This document shows, piece by piece, positions 9,164 through 18,310 of a stretch of DNA of 64,000 nucleotides. The notes beneath the pieces were generated by a model that searched no databases, was not told the origin of the DNA, and saw only the letters and a program-made list of their open reading frames with translations. Source of the stretch: Paenibacillus pedocola (GTDB lineage Bacteria; Bacillota; Bacilli; Paenibacillales; Paenibacillaceae); NCBI RefSeq assembly GCF_031599675.1, contig NZ_CP134223.1, forward strand, positions 6,058,501 through 6,122,500, read 5' to 3'. Each line of letters begins with the position of its first letter. Position 1 is the stretch's first letter. The position numbers and the translations under genes are program-made.

Positions 9164-9775
9164 CTACAATGTTCTCCATAACTGAAGGCTCATATAGATC
9201 GCAATGGCCCAGATCAGCAAGGCCGACCCCTGATTCATCAGCCGAATCAGTCTGCCTGAGGTATCCGCCTGTCCAAGCATCCTTCCCGCTGCCGCCAAGC
9301 CCAGGAACCATACCCAGGACACTCCCGCAGTTGCTGCGGCGAACCCCCAGCGGTCCACGCCCTCATAGCCTAGGGAGCCCGTACCGATGACACCGACCGT
9401 GTCCAGCAGGGCATGCGGGTTCAGCAGGGATACGGACAAGGCATAGCCTATCTGCCCCCTAGGGGAGAGCTGTTTCATGTTCCCTGCAGCTGGAGCAGCC
9501 GACCATATCTGCCAGCCCATGAACATCAAGAAAAGAACCCCCGCTCCGTAAACAACAGGTGTCAGCCATTCCAGTGTCAGAAGCAGCAGTGAGACCCCTC
9601 CGACAGCAGCACCGATGAGCAGGGTATCACACAGAGCCGCCGTCACAACCACAGGCAGTACACTGCGAAACCGGGGATGCAGTACCCCCTGGTTGAAAAC
9701 AAATATATTCTGTACGCCCAGTGGTAAAATCAGTCCAAAGGCCAAGATTACTCCGTGTACAATAGCATGTGTCAT
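9164..9775 (-). CDS. LysE/ArgO-type amino-acid exporter
   Basis: About 203 residues contain six hydrophobic segments and the LysE-family start GVILAFGLILPLGVQNIFVFNQG. The central SLLNPHALLDTVGVIG is a family hallmark (NPxAxLD). These permeases export basic or other amino acids from the cytoplasm. The ATG at 9775 is preceded by AAGGAA; an upstream GTG at 9820 is less convincing. The gene is divergent from a MocR-type regulator whose candidate direct-repeat operator lies between them, so it is a likely target. The substrate is not decidable from sequence. Confidence 0.85.
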   Translation of the reverse strand: MTHAIVHGVILAFGLILPLGVQNIFVFNQGVLHPRFRSVLPVVVTAALCDTLLIGAAVGGVSLLLLTLEWLTPVVYGAGVLFLMFMGWQIWSAAPAAGNMKQLSPRGQIGYALSVSLLNPHALLDTVGVIGTGSLGYEGVDRWGFAAATAGVSWVWFLGLAAAGRMLGQADTSGRLIRLMNQGSALLIWAIAIYMSLQLWRTL

Positions 9776-9871
9776 CCGTCCGGCTTCCTTCCATCTGCGC
9801 TGTATGTTTAACTGGTGCACGGTCAGCTTCAGCCTTCCGCGGCAGTACTGATCTTACACCCGCGCCTATAT

Positions 9872-9962
9872 TCCGGTAACCATCCAAACTCCGGTTACAC
9901 ACCCGACCAAATTCTGAAATGCCTTCAATGCATGATATACTCCGGTTATAAGTGTCCGGTAG
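9872..9962. promoter_or_regulatory. Direct repeats TCCGGTWR, candidate MocR-type operator
   Basis: Four same-strand copies of TCCGGTTA or close variants occur at 9872, 9890, 9941 and 9955, between the divergent LysE and MocR-type genes. MocR-family regulators such as GabR and PdxR bind direct repeats. A weak -10 (TATACT at about 9936) lies among them. The operator role is inferred. Confidence 0.45.
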
Positions 9963-10005
9963 CGGACCCGTTATTTATTTATCTTACCTAAAAGGAGCCT
10001 ATTCA

Positions 10006-11526
10006 TTGAGACCTGAACATCCGTCAAACCGTCTGGCTTCATCTTCCCCGCTTGCGGATACACAGGGAGAATGGGCGCCCGATCCGGCTTCGCCCCTGCC
10101 GCTGCACAGGCAAATTTCCGCCTTCTTCATGGCCAAAATCAGTAGCGGGGCCTGGCCTCCAGGGATGAGGCTGGCCCCGCAGCGCGAGCTCTGCCGCCAG
10201 CTTGGTGTCAACCGCAGCACTTTAGTAACTGCGCTGGGGGTACTGGCTGAGCGGGGACTCATTGAAGGCAGACGCGGCGGCGGAACCCGGGTCACCGCTG
10301 TGCAGGCTGACGGGAAGGCTGAAGGCCCTAAGCCCTTCGGCAATTGGAATGACTACTTGGAGGAAGGCACCCACTACCCCAATCTGCCTGCAGTACAGGC
10401 CATCAACCGGCTGGAGTATGAGCCGGGCCTGATCCGGCTCGGCACCGGTGAGCCTGCGCCCGGGCTGCTGCCCGGGGCGGCCATGACCCGGGTGCTGGCC
10501 GAGCTGGCCGCCCGGCCGCTGCCGCCGCTGTCCTATGAGGAGCCGCTAGGCAGCCTCTCCCTCCGCCGGGCCGTAAGCCGCGAGCTGCTCAAGAACGGAA
10601 TTGCGGCGGACCCCGCCTCCATTCTGATTACCTCCGGCGCGCTCCAGGGCCTGCAGCTGATCGCGCTGGGCCTGCTGCCCCGCGGGTCAACCATCCTGTT
10701 GGAGAAGCCGTCCTACCTGTATTCCATTCACGCCTTTCAGTCTGCAGGCGTGAAATTCAGCGGCCTGCCTATGGATCAGGGCGGTTTGCTTACCGGGCGC
10801 ATAGCAGCGGAAGCCTTGCGTACCAAGGCGGCAATGCTCTATACCATTCCCAGCTTCCATAATCCTACGGGGATTGTCATGGATGGGGAGCGGCGGCAGA
10901 CGTTCATGGAGATAACAGGCGAGCTTGGACTGCCCATTCTCGAAGACGGAGCTTATCAGGAGCTGTGGCTTGATTCTCCGCCGCCACCGCCGCTGAAGGC
11001 ACTCGACCGTGAAGGAAGAGTGCTGCATCTGGGCACACTCTCCAAGGCAGCCAGTCCGGGCCTGCGCATCGGCTGGATCGTCGGCCCGGAGCCGGTCATC
11101 CGCCGGCTCGCCGACATTAAGATGCAGACCGATTACGGCGCAAGCTCCCTGTCACAGCTCGCCGCCGCGCAGTGGCTTGATGGGGGTTATCACGAGGAGC
11201 ATCTGACGATGCTGCGCGGTAAGCTGCGCGAGCGGCGTGAAATCATGTTACAGCTGCTGCAGGCCCATTTCACAGAGCTGGCCACATGGAGCATTCCGGC
11301 CGGAGGCTTCTATATCTGGCTCTCGCTGCACCAGCCGATGCCGCTTCGCCGGCTCTTTACAGCAGCGCTTCAGGCCGGACTGCTGCTGAATACCGGGGAT
11401 CTGTACGACCGCGGGGACAGCCGGCATCTCCGGCTGTCTTACGCCTATGCATCTCCTGAAGAACTGAGCCGCGGACTCCCGGCTTTGGCCGGCATTATAA
11501 AACAAAACATCAACTGGCAATCATAG
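10006..11526 (+). CDS. MocR/PdxR-type regulator: GntR HTH fused to class I aminotransferase fold
   Basis: Residues about 30-100 form a GntR winged helix (LHRQISAFFMAKISSG, then LAPQRELCRQLGVNRSTLVTALGVLAERGLI). The rest is an aminotransferase fold; TLSKAASPGLRIGWIVG carries the Lys that binds PLP. Such proteins sense PLP or amines and regulate neighbouring genes. I chose TTG 10006 (506 residues) because AAAGGAG lies 9 bp upstream; the open frame runs back to a GTG at 9952 without a site. Its likely target is the divergent LysE-type exporter. Confidence 0.88.
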   Translation: MRPEHPSNRLASSSPLADTQGEWAPDPASPLPLHRQISAFFMAKISSGAWPPGMRLAPQRELCRQLGVNRSTLVTALGVLAERGLIEGRRGGGTRVTAVQADGKAEGPKPFGNWNDYLEEGTHYPNLPAVQAINRLEYEPGLIRLGTGEPAPGLLPGAAMTRVLAELAARPLPPLSYEEPLGSLSLRRAVSRELLKNGIAADPASILITSGALQGLQLIALGLLPRGSTILLEKPSYLYSIHAFQSAGVKFSGLPMDQGGLLTGRIAAEALRTKAAMLYTIPSFHNPTGIVMDGERRQTFMEITGELGLPILEDGAYQELWLDSPPPPPLKALDREGRVLHLGTLSKAASPGLRIGWIVGPEPVIRRLADIKMQTDYGASSLSQLAAAQWLDGGYHEEHLTMLRGKLRERREIMLQLLQAHFTELATWSIPAGGFYIWLSLHQPMPLRRLFTAALQAGLLLNTGDLYDRGDSRHLRLSYAYASPEELSRGLPALAGIIKQNINWQS

Positions 11527-11570
11527 GATTGGTACCGCACCCCATTTGTCATTTGATGTCTTGTGTCGTA

Positions 11571-12635
11571 CTATTTAAGCCGCTGCGGCAGCCGGACTGT
11601 AAAAGCCGTCCCCTCACCGGGGCAGCTTGTTACCTTCACGCTGCCTTCATGGAGATCGACAATTTTCTTCACCAGTGACAGTCCCAGCCCGCTTCCGCCT
11701 CCGCTGACACTCCTGGCCTTATCTACCTTGTAGAAACGCTCAAAAATCCGCGGCAGCTCCTCTTCGGCGATGCCGATTCCGCTGTCCCGGATCTCTACCT
11801 CAACCCCTTGCTCCAGCGTCTGGAGCCGGACAGCAATCCGCCCGCCCTGCGGAGTGAATTTGATGCTGTTATGCAGCAGATTAGTCCACACCTGGCTCAT
11901 GAGATCCTGAACGGCATAAACAACCGTCTCCTCAAGCTCAGCCTCCACTTCGATATCCTTGTCCAGCCACTGCGGCTCGGAGGCGAGAACCATCTCACGC
12001 AGCTGCTTATCCAGCCGGTAGGGCTTTGCTTCGAACGGAAAGCTGCCCGCCTCCAGGGCCGACAGCTTCAGCAGGTTGTCGCTGAGTCCCGACAGGCGGC
12101 TGCTCTCCGCTTCGATAATGTCCAGATAATGCCGTCTGCTCTCTGCACTCAGCCCCTCATCCTGGAGCGCGCGGGCGAACCCGCGGATGGAGGTCAGCGG
12201 TGACTGAATCTCATGCGAGACATTGGAGATGAAATCCTGGCGCATAATCTCCATCCGGCTCAACTCACTTGCCATCTCATTGATCCCCTCCACAATGCTG
12301 CCAAACTGCCCGTAGTGCCTGCTGTTCTCCAGCTCCACCTTGAAATTCCCCTTGGCGATCTGCCTCATCGCGGTAATAATCGGAATATAAAAGGCTCTTT
12401 TGTCCCCTCTCAGGCGACCGATCAGCGCAGAGATTCCGGCCAGCAGGAACAGAATGAAGAACTGCAGCACCATCGTCAGCAGCTGGGACTTGTACGGTGT
12501 AAGGGACCAGTCAAAATGCTTCTCCAGCAGCTTCAGCCCGAAATACCCGCCGTTCCAGGACAGATAGAACCCTGTAATCAGCATGAGGATTGCCATAACC
12601 GCTTTTATAATATCCCTGGCTCTGCCCCTGTCCAT
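11571..12635 (-). CDS. Membrane sensor histidine kinase
   Basis: There are two membrane helices (about res. 11-27 and 51-73), which leave only a short external loop. A HAMP-like linker follows, then the HisKA box QDFISNVSHEIQSPLTSIRGF with phospho-acceptor His141, and a HATPase domain with LLHNSIKFTP, DSGIGI and GSGLGLSLVKKIV. The short sensor loop resembles kinases that sense membrane stress or partner proteins. It starts immediately after the response-regulator stop codon, and both follow an ABC exporter gene on the same strand. The signal is unknown. Confidence 0.93.
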   Translation of the reverse strand: MDRGRARDIIKAVMAILMLITGFYLSWNGGYFGLKLLEKHFDWSLTPYKSQLLTMVLQFFILFLLAGISALIGRLRGDKRAFYIPIITAMRQIAKGNFKVELENSRHYGQFGSIVEGINEMASELSRMEIMRQDFISNVSHEIQSPLTSIRGFARALQDEGLSAESRRHYLDIIEAESSRLSGLSDNLLKLSALEAGSFPFEAKPYRLDKQLREMVLASEPQWLDKDIEVEAELEETVVYAVQDLMSQVWTNLLHNSIKFTPQGGRIAVRLQTLEQGVEVEIRDSGIGIAEEELPRIFERFYKVDKARSVSGGGSGLGLSLVKKIVDLHEGSVKVTSCPGEGTAFTVRLPQRLK

Positions 12636-13313
12636 CTATTTATCCACCTCCAGGCGGTAGCCCAGCCCGCGGAGCGTACGGATGGTGAATCCATACATCT
12701 CCCTGGGGAAGCGTTCACGCAGCCGGCCTACATGCACATCCAGCGTCCGTTCATTGCCCTCAAAATCATAACCCCAGATTTCTTCGATCAGCCGGTCGCG
12801 CGTCAGCGTCTGCCCCGGATAGCTGGCCAATTTAAACAGCAGTTCGAATTCCTTAAGCGGCAGGGTGAGCTCGCCCAACTCCGAAGACACCTCATAGGTT
12901 TTGCGGTTCATCCGTAAGCGCCCGACCATGACGCTCTGCGCCGCGGAAATCTGATACCGCTTCAGCAGTGCCCTTACTCTGGCGATCAGCACCAGCGGTT
13001 CAAACGGCTTGACCAGATAATCATCCGTGCCCAGCTCAAAGCCTCTGACAATCTGCGAGGTCTCCCCTTTGGCCGTCAGCATCAGAATCGGAAAATCATA
13101 GCGTCTGCGCAGCTCGCGGCACAGCTCCCAGCCGTCCATCTTCGGCATCATTACATCAATAATAGCCAAATCTGCACTCTTCTCCTCTAGCAGCCTCATA
13201 GCCTCCACGCCATCAGAAGCACTGTATACGTCGCCCATTCCCTCAGCTCTCAGAAAGACTTCCACCAATTCGCGGATATGCGGATCGTCGTCTACCACCA
13301 GTATTTTGGGCAT
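12636..13313 (-). CDS. OmpR-family response regulator
   Basis: A receiver domain carries acidic residues 8-10, phospho-acceptor Asp53 in IIDVMMPKMDG and the conserved Lys in LMLTAKG. A C-terminal winged helix of the OmpR/PhoB class follows (TLTRDRLIEEIWGYDFEGNERTLDVHVGRLRERF). AGGAGG precedes the ATG. The first 71 bp overlap the 3' end of the upstream ABC exporter gene in another frame, which suggests translational coupling. The paired kinase gene follows directly. Confidence 0.95.
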   Translation of the reverse strand: MPKILVVDDDPHIRELVEVFLRAEGMGDVYSASDGVEAMRLLEEKSADLAIIDVMMPKMDGWELCRELRRRYDFPILMLTAKGETSQIVRGFELGTDDYLVKPFEPLVLIARVRALLKRYQISAAQSVMVGRLRMNRKTYEVSSELGELTLPLKEFELLFKLASYPGQTLTRDRLIEEIWGYDFEGNERTLDVHVGRLRERFPREMYGFTIRTLRGLGYRLEVDK

Positions 13314-15111
13314 GATCAGCTGATACCTCCTCTGCCTGGCCGTTGTCCGGCTCCGGTGTGTTCATTTGCAGCTGCTGCGCCGCGAATTCACGGTACAGCT
13401 CATGACTGCGCAGCAGTTCTTCATGAGTGCCTCTGCCGGTAATCCGGCCTTTTTCCATAAAAACAATCTGATCCGCGTTCACGACCGTCGCCAGCCGGTG
13501 GGCAATGACAATCGTCGTCCGGCCTTTCATCAGATTGGACAACGCCTTCTGTACCACCGCCTCGGACTGGCTGTCGAGACTCGAGGTCGCCTCATCCAGC
13601 ATCAGAATCTGCGGATCACGCAGCAGCGCCCGGGCAATGGCAATCCGCTGGCGTTGACCCCCGGACAGCTTCACGCCGCGTTCGCCAACGTCGGTCTGGT
13701 ATCCGTCCGGCAGCTCCTCAATGAATTTGTCGGCATAAGCCATCACCGCCGCGCGGCGCATCTCTGCCTCACTAATCTCCCGGTCCAGCCCGTAGCCGAG
13801 ATTATCGGCAATCGTGCCGGCAAGCAGCGGGCTTTCCTGGGAGACATAGCCGATCAGCTTACGCCAGGACCGCAGTGAGAATGTGGATACCGGCTTACTG
13901 CCCAGTTTAATGAGACCATGATCCGGCTGATAGAAGCGCTCCAGCAGTGAAAATAAAGTGGTTTTGCCGCCTCCGCTCGGGCCCACAATCGCTGTAACCT
14001 GGCCAGGCTGCATCGTGAAGCTGACCTTATTCAGCACCTGCTCTCCCGTCTTATATCCAAAGCTCAAGTCTTCTACAACAATAGGAGCTTCCACTTGAGC
14101 GGCTTCCTCTGCCCCTTCGTATACTTCCTCTTCCACCGCCAGCGTTTCAATGATCCGTTCCGAAGCGCCCTTGGCCTTCTGGATTTGGGTGAAGAACTGG
14201 GTCAGCTGGGTCAGCGGCATTACAATCTGGATCAGATACAGGATAAAAGCGACCAGTTCCCCTGCGGTCAAAGCGCCGGAAGATACCTGCATCCCCCCGT
14301 AGCCGATAATCACCACCAGCAGCATCATGAACACGAAGGAGACGAGCGGACTGATCATCGCGCTGATTTTGCCCTCCCGGATGCCAAAAGAGAGCAGATT
14401 CATAATCCCGGTCCGTCCGGCCTCATATTCCCGCTGTTCCGCCCCGGAGGATTTCACCAGCCGGATTTCCGAGAGTACCCCGCTAAGCGTAGCGGTAAAA
14501 GAGGCTGTCTCGTCCTGCGTTCCTTTGGAAATCTTGTACATCTGCCGGCCCAGCGGGATAAGAATGAGTGCGGATAACGGAAGCACCGTGAACAGCACCA
14601 GCGTCATTTTCCAGTTCAGGTACAGCAGCACGGAAATCGAGCCGACAATTGATATTACGCCGGTAAACAGGCTGGCCAGATGCTCTGAGATGAGTGTCTT
14701 TAGAATTCCGGTATCATTGGTCATCCGGCTAACGCTTTCGCCAGTCCGGTTATCATTGAAATAAGAAACAGGCAGCACGAGGAACTTCCGCCACAGCCGG
14801 TCACGCAGTGCAGCTACGGTCTTCTGCCCCACATAGTTCAGTAAATAGATCGAAACGCCCCCGGCAATCGTCTGGGCGATAAAAGCACCGGCAATTCCGG
14901 CAATCTGCAGCTTGCTGATCGACGAAATGGAGAAGCCGTCAACCAGATTTTTAGTGAACATAGGGATGACAAGGCCAACCAGGGTTGAGATCATACTGAG
15001 CAGCACAGCGAGCGTGAGCAGGCCGTAGGAAGGTTTCGTCTGATGCAGCAGCTTCAGGAACGGCTTCATCGCCGCACCCTGCCGTTTCTGCCGGGATTTA
15101 GTATTCTCCAT
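13243..15111 (-). CDS. ABC exporter, fused permease and ATPase (BmrA/MsbA type)
   Basis: An N-terminal six-helix exporter domain (about res. 15-320) is followed by an ATPase domain with Walker A GPSGGGKTT, signature LSGGQRQRIAIARAL and Walker B LMLDEATSSLD, all canonical. It is therefore likely a homodimeric exporter. ATG 15111 is preceded by AGAGGAA; the frame is open further up to 15192. The length of about 622 residues is normal. The 3' end runs 71 bp into the response-regulator gene, so transporter, regulator and kinase form an operon. Substrate is unknown; drug or lipid export is usual for the family. Confidence 0.92.
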   Translation of the reverse strand: MENTKSRQKRQGAAMKPFLKLLHQTKPSYGLLTLAVLLSMISTLVGLVIPMFTKNLVDGFSISSISKLQIAGIAGAFIAQTIAGGVSIYLLNYVGQKTVAALRDRLWRKFLVLPVSYFNDNRTGESVSRMTNDTGILKTLISEHLASLFTGVISIVGSISVLLYLNWKMTLVLFTVLPLSALILIPLGRQMYKISKGTQDETASFTATLSGVLSEIRLVKSSGAEQREYEAGRTGIMNLLSFGIREGKISAMISPLVSFVFMMLLVVIIGYGGMQVSSGALTAGELVAFILYLIQIVMPLTQLTQFFTQIQKAKGASERIIETLAVEEEVYEGAEEAAQVEAPIVVEDLSFGYKTGEQVLNKVSFTMQPGQVTAIVGPSGGGKTTLFSLLERFYQPDHGLIKLGSKPVSTFSLRSWRKLIGYVSQESPLLAGTIADNLGYGLDREISEAEMRRAAVMAYADKFIEELPDGYQTDVGERGVKLSGGQRQRIAIARALLRDPQILMLDEATSSLDSQSEAVVQKALSNLMKGRTTIVIAHRLATVVNADQIVFMEKGRITGRGTHEELLRSHELYREFAAQQLQMNTPEPDNGQAEEVSADHAQNTGGRRRSAYPRIGGSLSES

Positions 15112-15226
15112 CGGAATTCCTCTTTTCTGGCGGATTGATCTTTGGGAGCCGGATTCACGCTTCTCCGCCTGGCCACTATAATAGGCTTGCAATTTAAACT
15201 GAAGTTAAACGGATATCCGAAAAATA

Positions 15227-15877
15227 CTACCCGTTAGCGGGACGTTGCGCGAGCAGGGCGGCGGCGGCATAATCCTCCGGTGTGTTCATATTGTACAAAG
15301 GGGAAGGAACCGGCGGGGCTAACGAAAAGCCGGATTCCGGTACGTAGAGAACATTCAGCGCCCCCAGACAATCCATCACCTTAAAATTCCCGGTGCTAAG
15401 CGCGGCTTCGAGTGCCGGAAGCGCCCGCTTATGGTACAGCCCGAGCAGGGGCTGTACACGGCCTTGGCAGGATACAGCAACAGCAGCATCTGCCCCATGG
15501 CCGCCTGCTGTTCCGCTGTCCTGCGGATAAGCCTGTGCATGATAGCGGAGTATATACTGCAGGAACTCCGCAGAAGCAAACGGCAGATCACAAGCCGCGA
15601 CCAGATTCCATTCATTCTCGGAATGGGTAAGCGCTGCATGTAGTCCGGCCAGAGGGCCGCAGCCCTGATATTCATCGGCAATCTGCGGCAGCCCGAGGAA
15701 GCTGTACTCCAGCCGCTCCCGGGGGCCGCAGGCAATGACCGTGCTGCCGGCCAGACTTGACAGCTCGTCTGCCAGCCTGGCAATCACGGGTCTTCCGTCA
15801 AGCTCAAGCAGCGCTTTGTCACGGCCCATCCGCCTCGAGGCTCCCCCTGTCAAAAGAATTCCCGTATACTGTGGCAT
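15227..15877 (-). CDS. mobA: Molybdenum cofactor guanylyltransferase MobA
   Basis: MobA links GMP from GTP to molybdopterin, giving the bis-MGD cofactor of DMSO-reductase-family enzymes. The nucleotidyltransferase start GILLTGGASRRMGRDKALLELDGRPVI is clear, followed by the NLVAACDLPFAS metal-binding region. I start at ATG 15877, with GGAGG about 10 bp upstream, giving 216 residues; a longer frame reaches 15925. It complements moaA at 8 kb and the molybdopterin oxidoreductase at 24 kb. Confidence 0.9.
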   Translation of the reverse strand: MPQYTGILLTGGASRRMGRDKALLELDGRPVIARLADELSSLAGSTVIACGPRERLEYSFLGLPQIADEYQGCGPLAGLHAALTHSENEWNLVAACDLPFASAEFLQYILRYHAQAYPQDSGTAGGHGADAAVAVSCQGRVQPLLGLYHKRALPALEAALSTGNFKVMDCLGALNVLYVPESGFSLAPPVPSPLYNMNTPEDYAAAALLAQRPANG

Positions 15878-16176
15878 CCTGTCCTGTCCTCCTGCTGGAA
15901 TTTTGTATATTCTAGTACGGTCCAATCTTTAGCAATCCCATCTAGGGTTATCGTATCAGACTTTGCCGTGTGAAGACAGATCGTTGTCTTACGGCCCTTT
16001 CCAGCGGACATCAAAGGCTGCCGGGAGCTGTAATTAGACCATTAGACTCCTTGGTAGAAAAACGTCCAAAAACTTGGTTTGTATCCCTTTTCAACAAATG
16101 TTACAGTGATAGAAGCGGCCTATTCTATAGTGCAGCCAATAAATGCAAGGCATCTGGCGGGAAAGGAGTGCCAAAT

Positions 16177-17400
16177 TTGCGGGAGAATTTTACTAAGCAG
16201 CAATCGTTCACCTCTCTGAAATGGTTTAACTTCTTTGTGTACGGGACTGTTGTGCTCTTTACCAGCTTCTTTCCGCTCTACCTGCAGGATGTCGGAATGA
16301 ACAAGGTTGAGATCGGAAGCCTGATGTCCGTAGGCGCGCTGGTTTCCATTGTGGCCAACCCGTTCTGGGGCATTTGGAGTGACAAGTATCAGAATATCCG
16401 GCGGATCGTCCTCGTCATGCTGACAGGAACGCTGGTCTTATCGCAGCTTGTGTTTCAGGCGCATACATATGAGATGATTTATATCTCCATTCTTTTCTTC
16501 TATTTCTTTCAGGGCCCGCTGTTTGCCCAGAGCAACACGATGATTCTCAGCTATATCGAAGGCACCAATCACCGGTTCAGCTCCTTCCGGCTGTGGGGAT
16601 CGCTCGGCTGGGCACTCACAGCGATTCTGGCCGGTCCAGTGATCGAATGGGCCGGCGTTTCCGTGCTGTCCTATCTGTTCGCGGCACTGCTCTGTTTGGC
16701 GATGCTCGCACTGGTTGCGCTGCCGAGGCTGAATCACTCGATCGGGATTGCCCCGCTGCCGTTCAAGGGCTTCCGGCAAATTTTTTATAATCCGTTCTTT
16801 TTGTGCTTCATCTTCTTCGGCATCCTGGTGTCCATTCCCAATACGATGAACAATACCTTTGTGTCGCTGTACATCACCGAGCTTGGCGGAAGCAAAACCA
16901 TGATCGGACTAGCCGTATTCCTCTCCGCCATTCTTGAAATAGGAGTACTCGTGCTGTGCGACCGCTTCCTGAAACGCCAAATACCTGTACTGCTCGGCTT
17001 ACTGGCCGCGGTGAGCGCTTTGTTCCTTATACGCTGGTGGCTGATGGCCGGGGCGACAACACCGCTTCAGGTAGCCATGATCCAGATTCTGCACTGCATT
17101 ACCTTCGGCGGATTCTTCTATGTCGGCACACAGCTGACGATGCTGCTCGTCCCCAAGCCGTACCGTTCTTCGGGACAGGCCCTGTACACCCTGACCTGGA
17201 GCGGGATTTCCGGCATTCTTGGCGGCGTGCTGGGCGGATGGCTGTACCAGAACCTCGGGGCGCAGAGCATGTATCAGTCCGGTGTATTCCTTACCTTCAT
17301 CGGAACACTAGGCTTCGGTATAATGGGCCTGTTCGTCAGCCGCGGCGGCTACCGGCCTCCGGCAGAGCACGAGGACGAATTATCGGATTTCGAGCATTGA
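16177..17400 (+). CDS. MFS transporter (MFS_1-like, HcaT/LacY-type)
   Basis: About 407 residues form 12 predicted membrane helices, starting LKWFNFFVYGTVVLFTSFFPLYLQDVGMNKVEIG. GIWSDKYQNIRRIVL matches the MFS loop 2-3 motif. I start at TTG 16177 because AAAGGAG lies 8 bp upstream and the helix pattern begins right after. The frame continues upstream to 15970, but that part is not membrane-like. A terminator follows. Sugar- or aromatic-acid-proton symport is typical of this subfamily; the substrate is unknown. Confidence 0.85.
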   Translation: MRENFTKQQSFTSLKWFNFFVYGTVVLFTSFFPLYLQDVGMNKVEIGSLMSVGALVSIVANPFWGIWSDKYQNIRRIVLVMLTGTLVLSQLVFQAHTYEMIYISILFFYFFQGPLFAQSNTMILSYIEGTNHRFSSFRLWGSLGWALTAILAGPVIEWAGVSVLSYLFAALLCLAMLALVALPRLNHSIGIAPLPFKGFRQIFYNPFFLCFIFFGILVSIPNTMNNTFVSLYITELGGSKTMIGLAVFLSAILEIGVLVLCDRFLKRQIPVLLGLLAAVSALFLIRWWLMAGATTPLQVAMIQILHCITFGGFFYVGTQLTMLLVPKPYRSSGQALYTLTWSGISGILGGVLGGWLYQNLGAQSMYQSGVFLTFIGTLGFGIMGLFVSRGGYRPPAEHEDELSDFEH

Positions 17401-17513
17401 GGCAATTGCGCAGAGCAGGACAGGATGAAATAAAACATAGCGCAACTGGCTGGATGTCATTGACCCGGTAAACGCTGAGGCCTATAATCAAAAAAATAAA
17501 ACGGACGAAGAAC

Positions 17514-17556
17514 GTCCCGTACTCCAAGCTTCATTGGGGTGCGGGACTTTTTGTTT
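17514..17556 (+). terminator. Terminator after the MFS gene
   Basis: A 12-bp stem (GTCCCGTACTCC with GGGGTGCGGGAC, two wobble pairs) is followed by TTTTTGTTTTTT. It ends only about 20 bp before the next start codon. Confidence 0.85.
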
Positions 17557-17579
17557 TTTATAGAGGAGGAAGATTGAGG

Positions 17580-18260
17580 ATGGGGTTTGCAGAAGAACAT
17601 CAAAAGTGGCTCGCATATCACAAGAAAATGAGAACCGGAGAACGTCTGGACCGGCTGGAGCGCGGGCATAGTCATGGTGAAAGAATGTTTGTGGAGCGGG
17701 TATGGTGGCCCATTTTCGGTCATTTGGATAATCTGCACCCTGAGTATGAGGTTTCGGATTGGCGGGGGCGGCCGTATTTTGTTGATATGGTGTGGAAACC
17801 GGCTCAAGTGAAGTTTGCCATCGAGATCAAAGGCTATGGGCCCCATGTGCAGCATACGGACCGGACCCGGTACCGGCAGGAGTTAAATCGAGAAACCTAT
17901 CTGCAAATCGCCGGATATCGTGTTGTCTCGATCCCATACGATGATCTGGAATCCACGCCGGAGCTGACGATATCCCTGTTGAAGTCTTTGTTAATTCCAT
18001 ATTTGCTGAAGAACGCGGATGGTGGGAGGAGTCAGTATTCAAGGCTGGAAAAGGATATCCTGCGCATGGCGGCACGCTCTAACGGGCTGATCCGCCCTGT
18101 TGATCTGGTAAATGAGCTTGGAGTTGATCCAAAAACACTTAAAAAATGTATGACCTCTTTATGCGAAAAAGGTAAATTTAAACCCGTGCCGACCACGGAC
18201 AACAGCCGGATCTGCCGGTATGAGTATATTCATTCAATGTTGGATAACGAACTGTGGTAG
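17580..18260 (+). CDS. PD-(D/E)XK-type (DUF559-like) protein with C-terminal winged helix
   Basis: About 226 residues. The N-terminal half reads like a Vsr/DUF559 nuclease fold: Glu34, Asp69 in YFVDMVW, Glu82 and Lys84 in AIEIKGYG, then a YRQELNRETYLQIAGYRVVSIPYDDL strand-helix typical of that fold. The C-terminal 90 residues (SRLEKDILRMAARSNGLIRPVDLVNELGVDPKTLKKCM) resemble a winged helix. ATG 17580 sits about 9 bp after GGAGGA; a TTG two codons earlier is too close to that site. Nuclease activity and target are inferred. It is followed by the tandem-repeat array, not by a modification gene. Confidence 0.7.
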   Translation: MGFAEEHQKWLAYHKKMRTGERLDRLERGHSHGERMFVERVWWPIFGHLDNLHPEYEVSDWRGRPYFVDMVWKPAQVKFAIEIKGYGPHVQHTDRTRYRQELNRETYLQIAGYRVVSIPYDDLESTPELTISLLKSLLIPYLLKNADGGRSQYSRLEKDILRMAARSNGLIRPVDLVNELGVDPKTLKKCMTSLCEKGKFKPVPTTDNSRICRYEYIHSMLDNELW

Positions 18261-18287
18261 AGGGGAAAGGGTGGAAATGAGGGGGAT

Positions 18288-18310
18288 CAGAGGGAAATAT
18301 CCCTCTGTTT
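18288..18310 (+). terminator. Terminator-like hairpin before the tandem repeats
   Basis: CAGAGGGA and TCCCTCTG pair around an AATA loop, followed by TTT. The right arm is the first bases of the first 51-bp repeat unit. It may end transcription of the nuclease-like gene. Confidence 0.5.
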
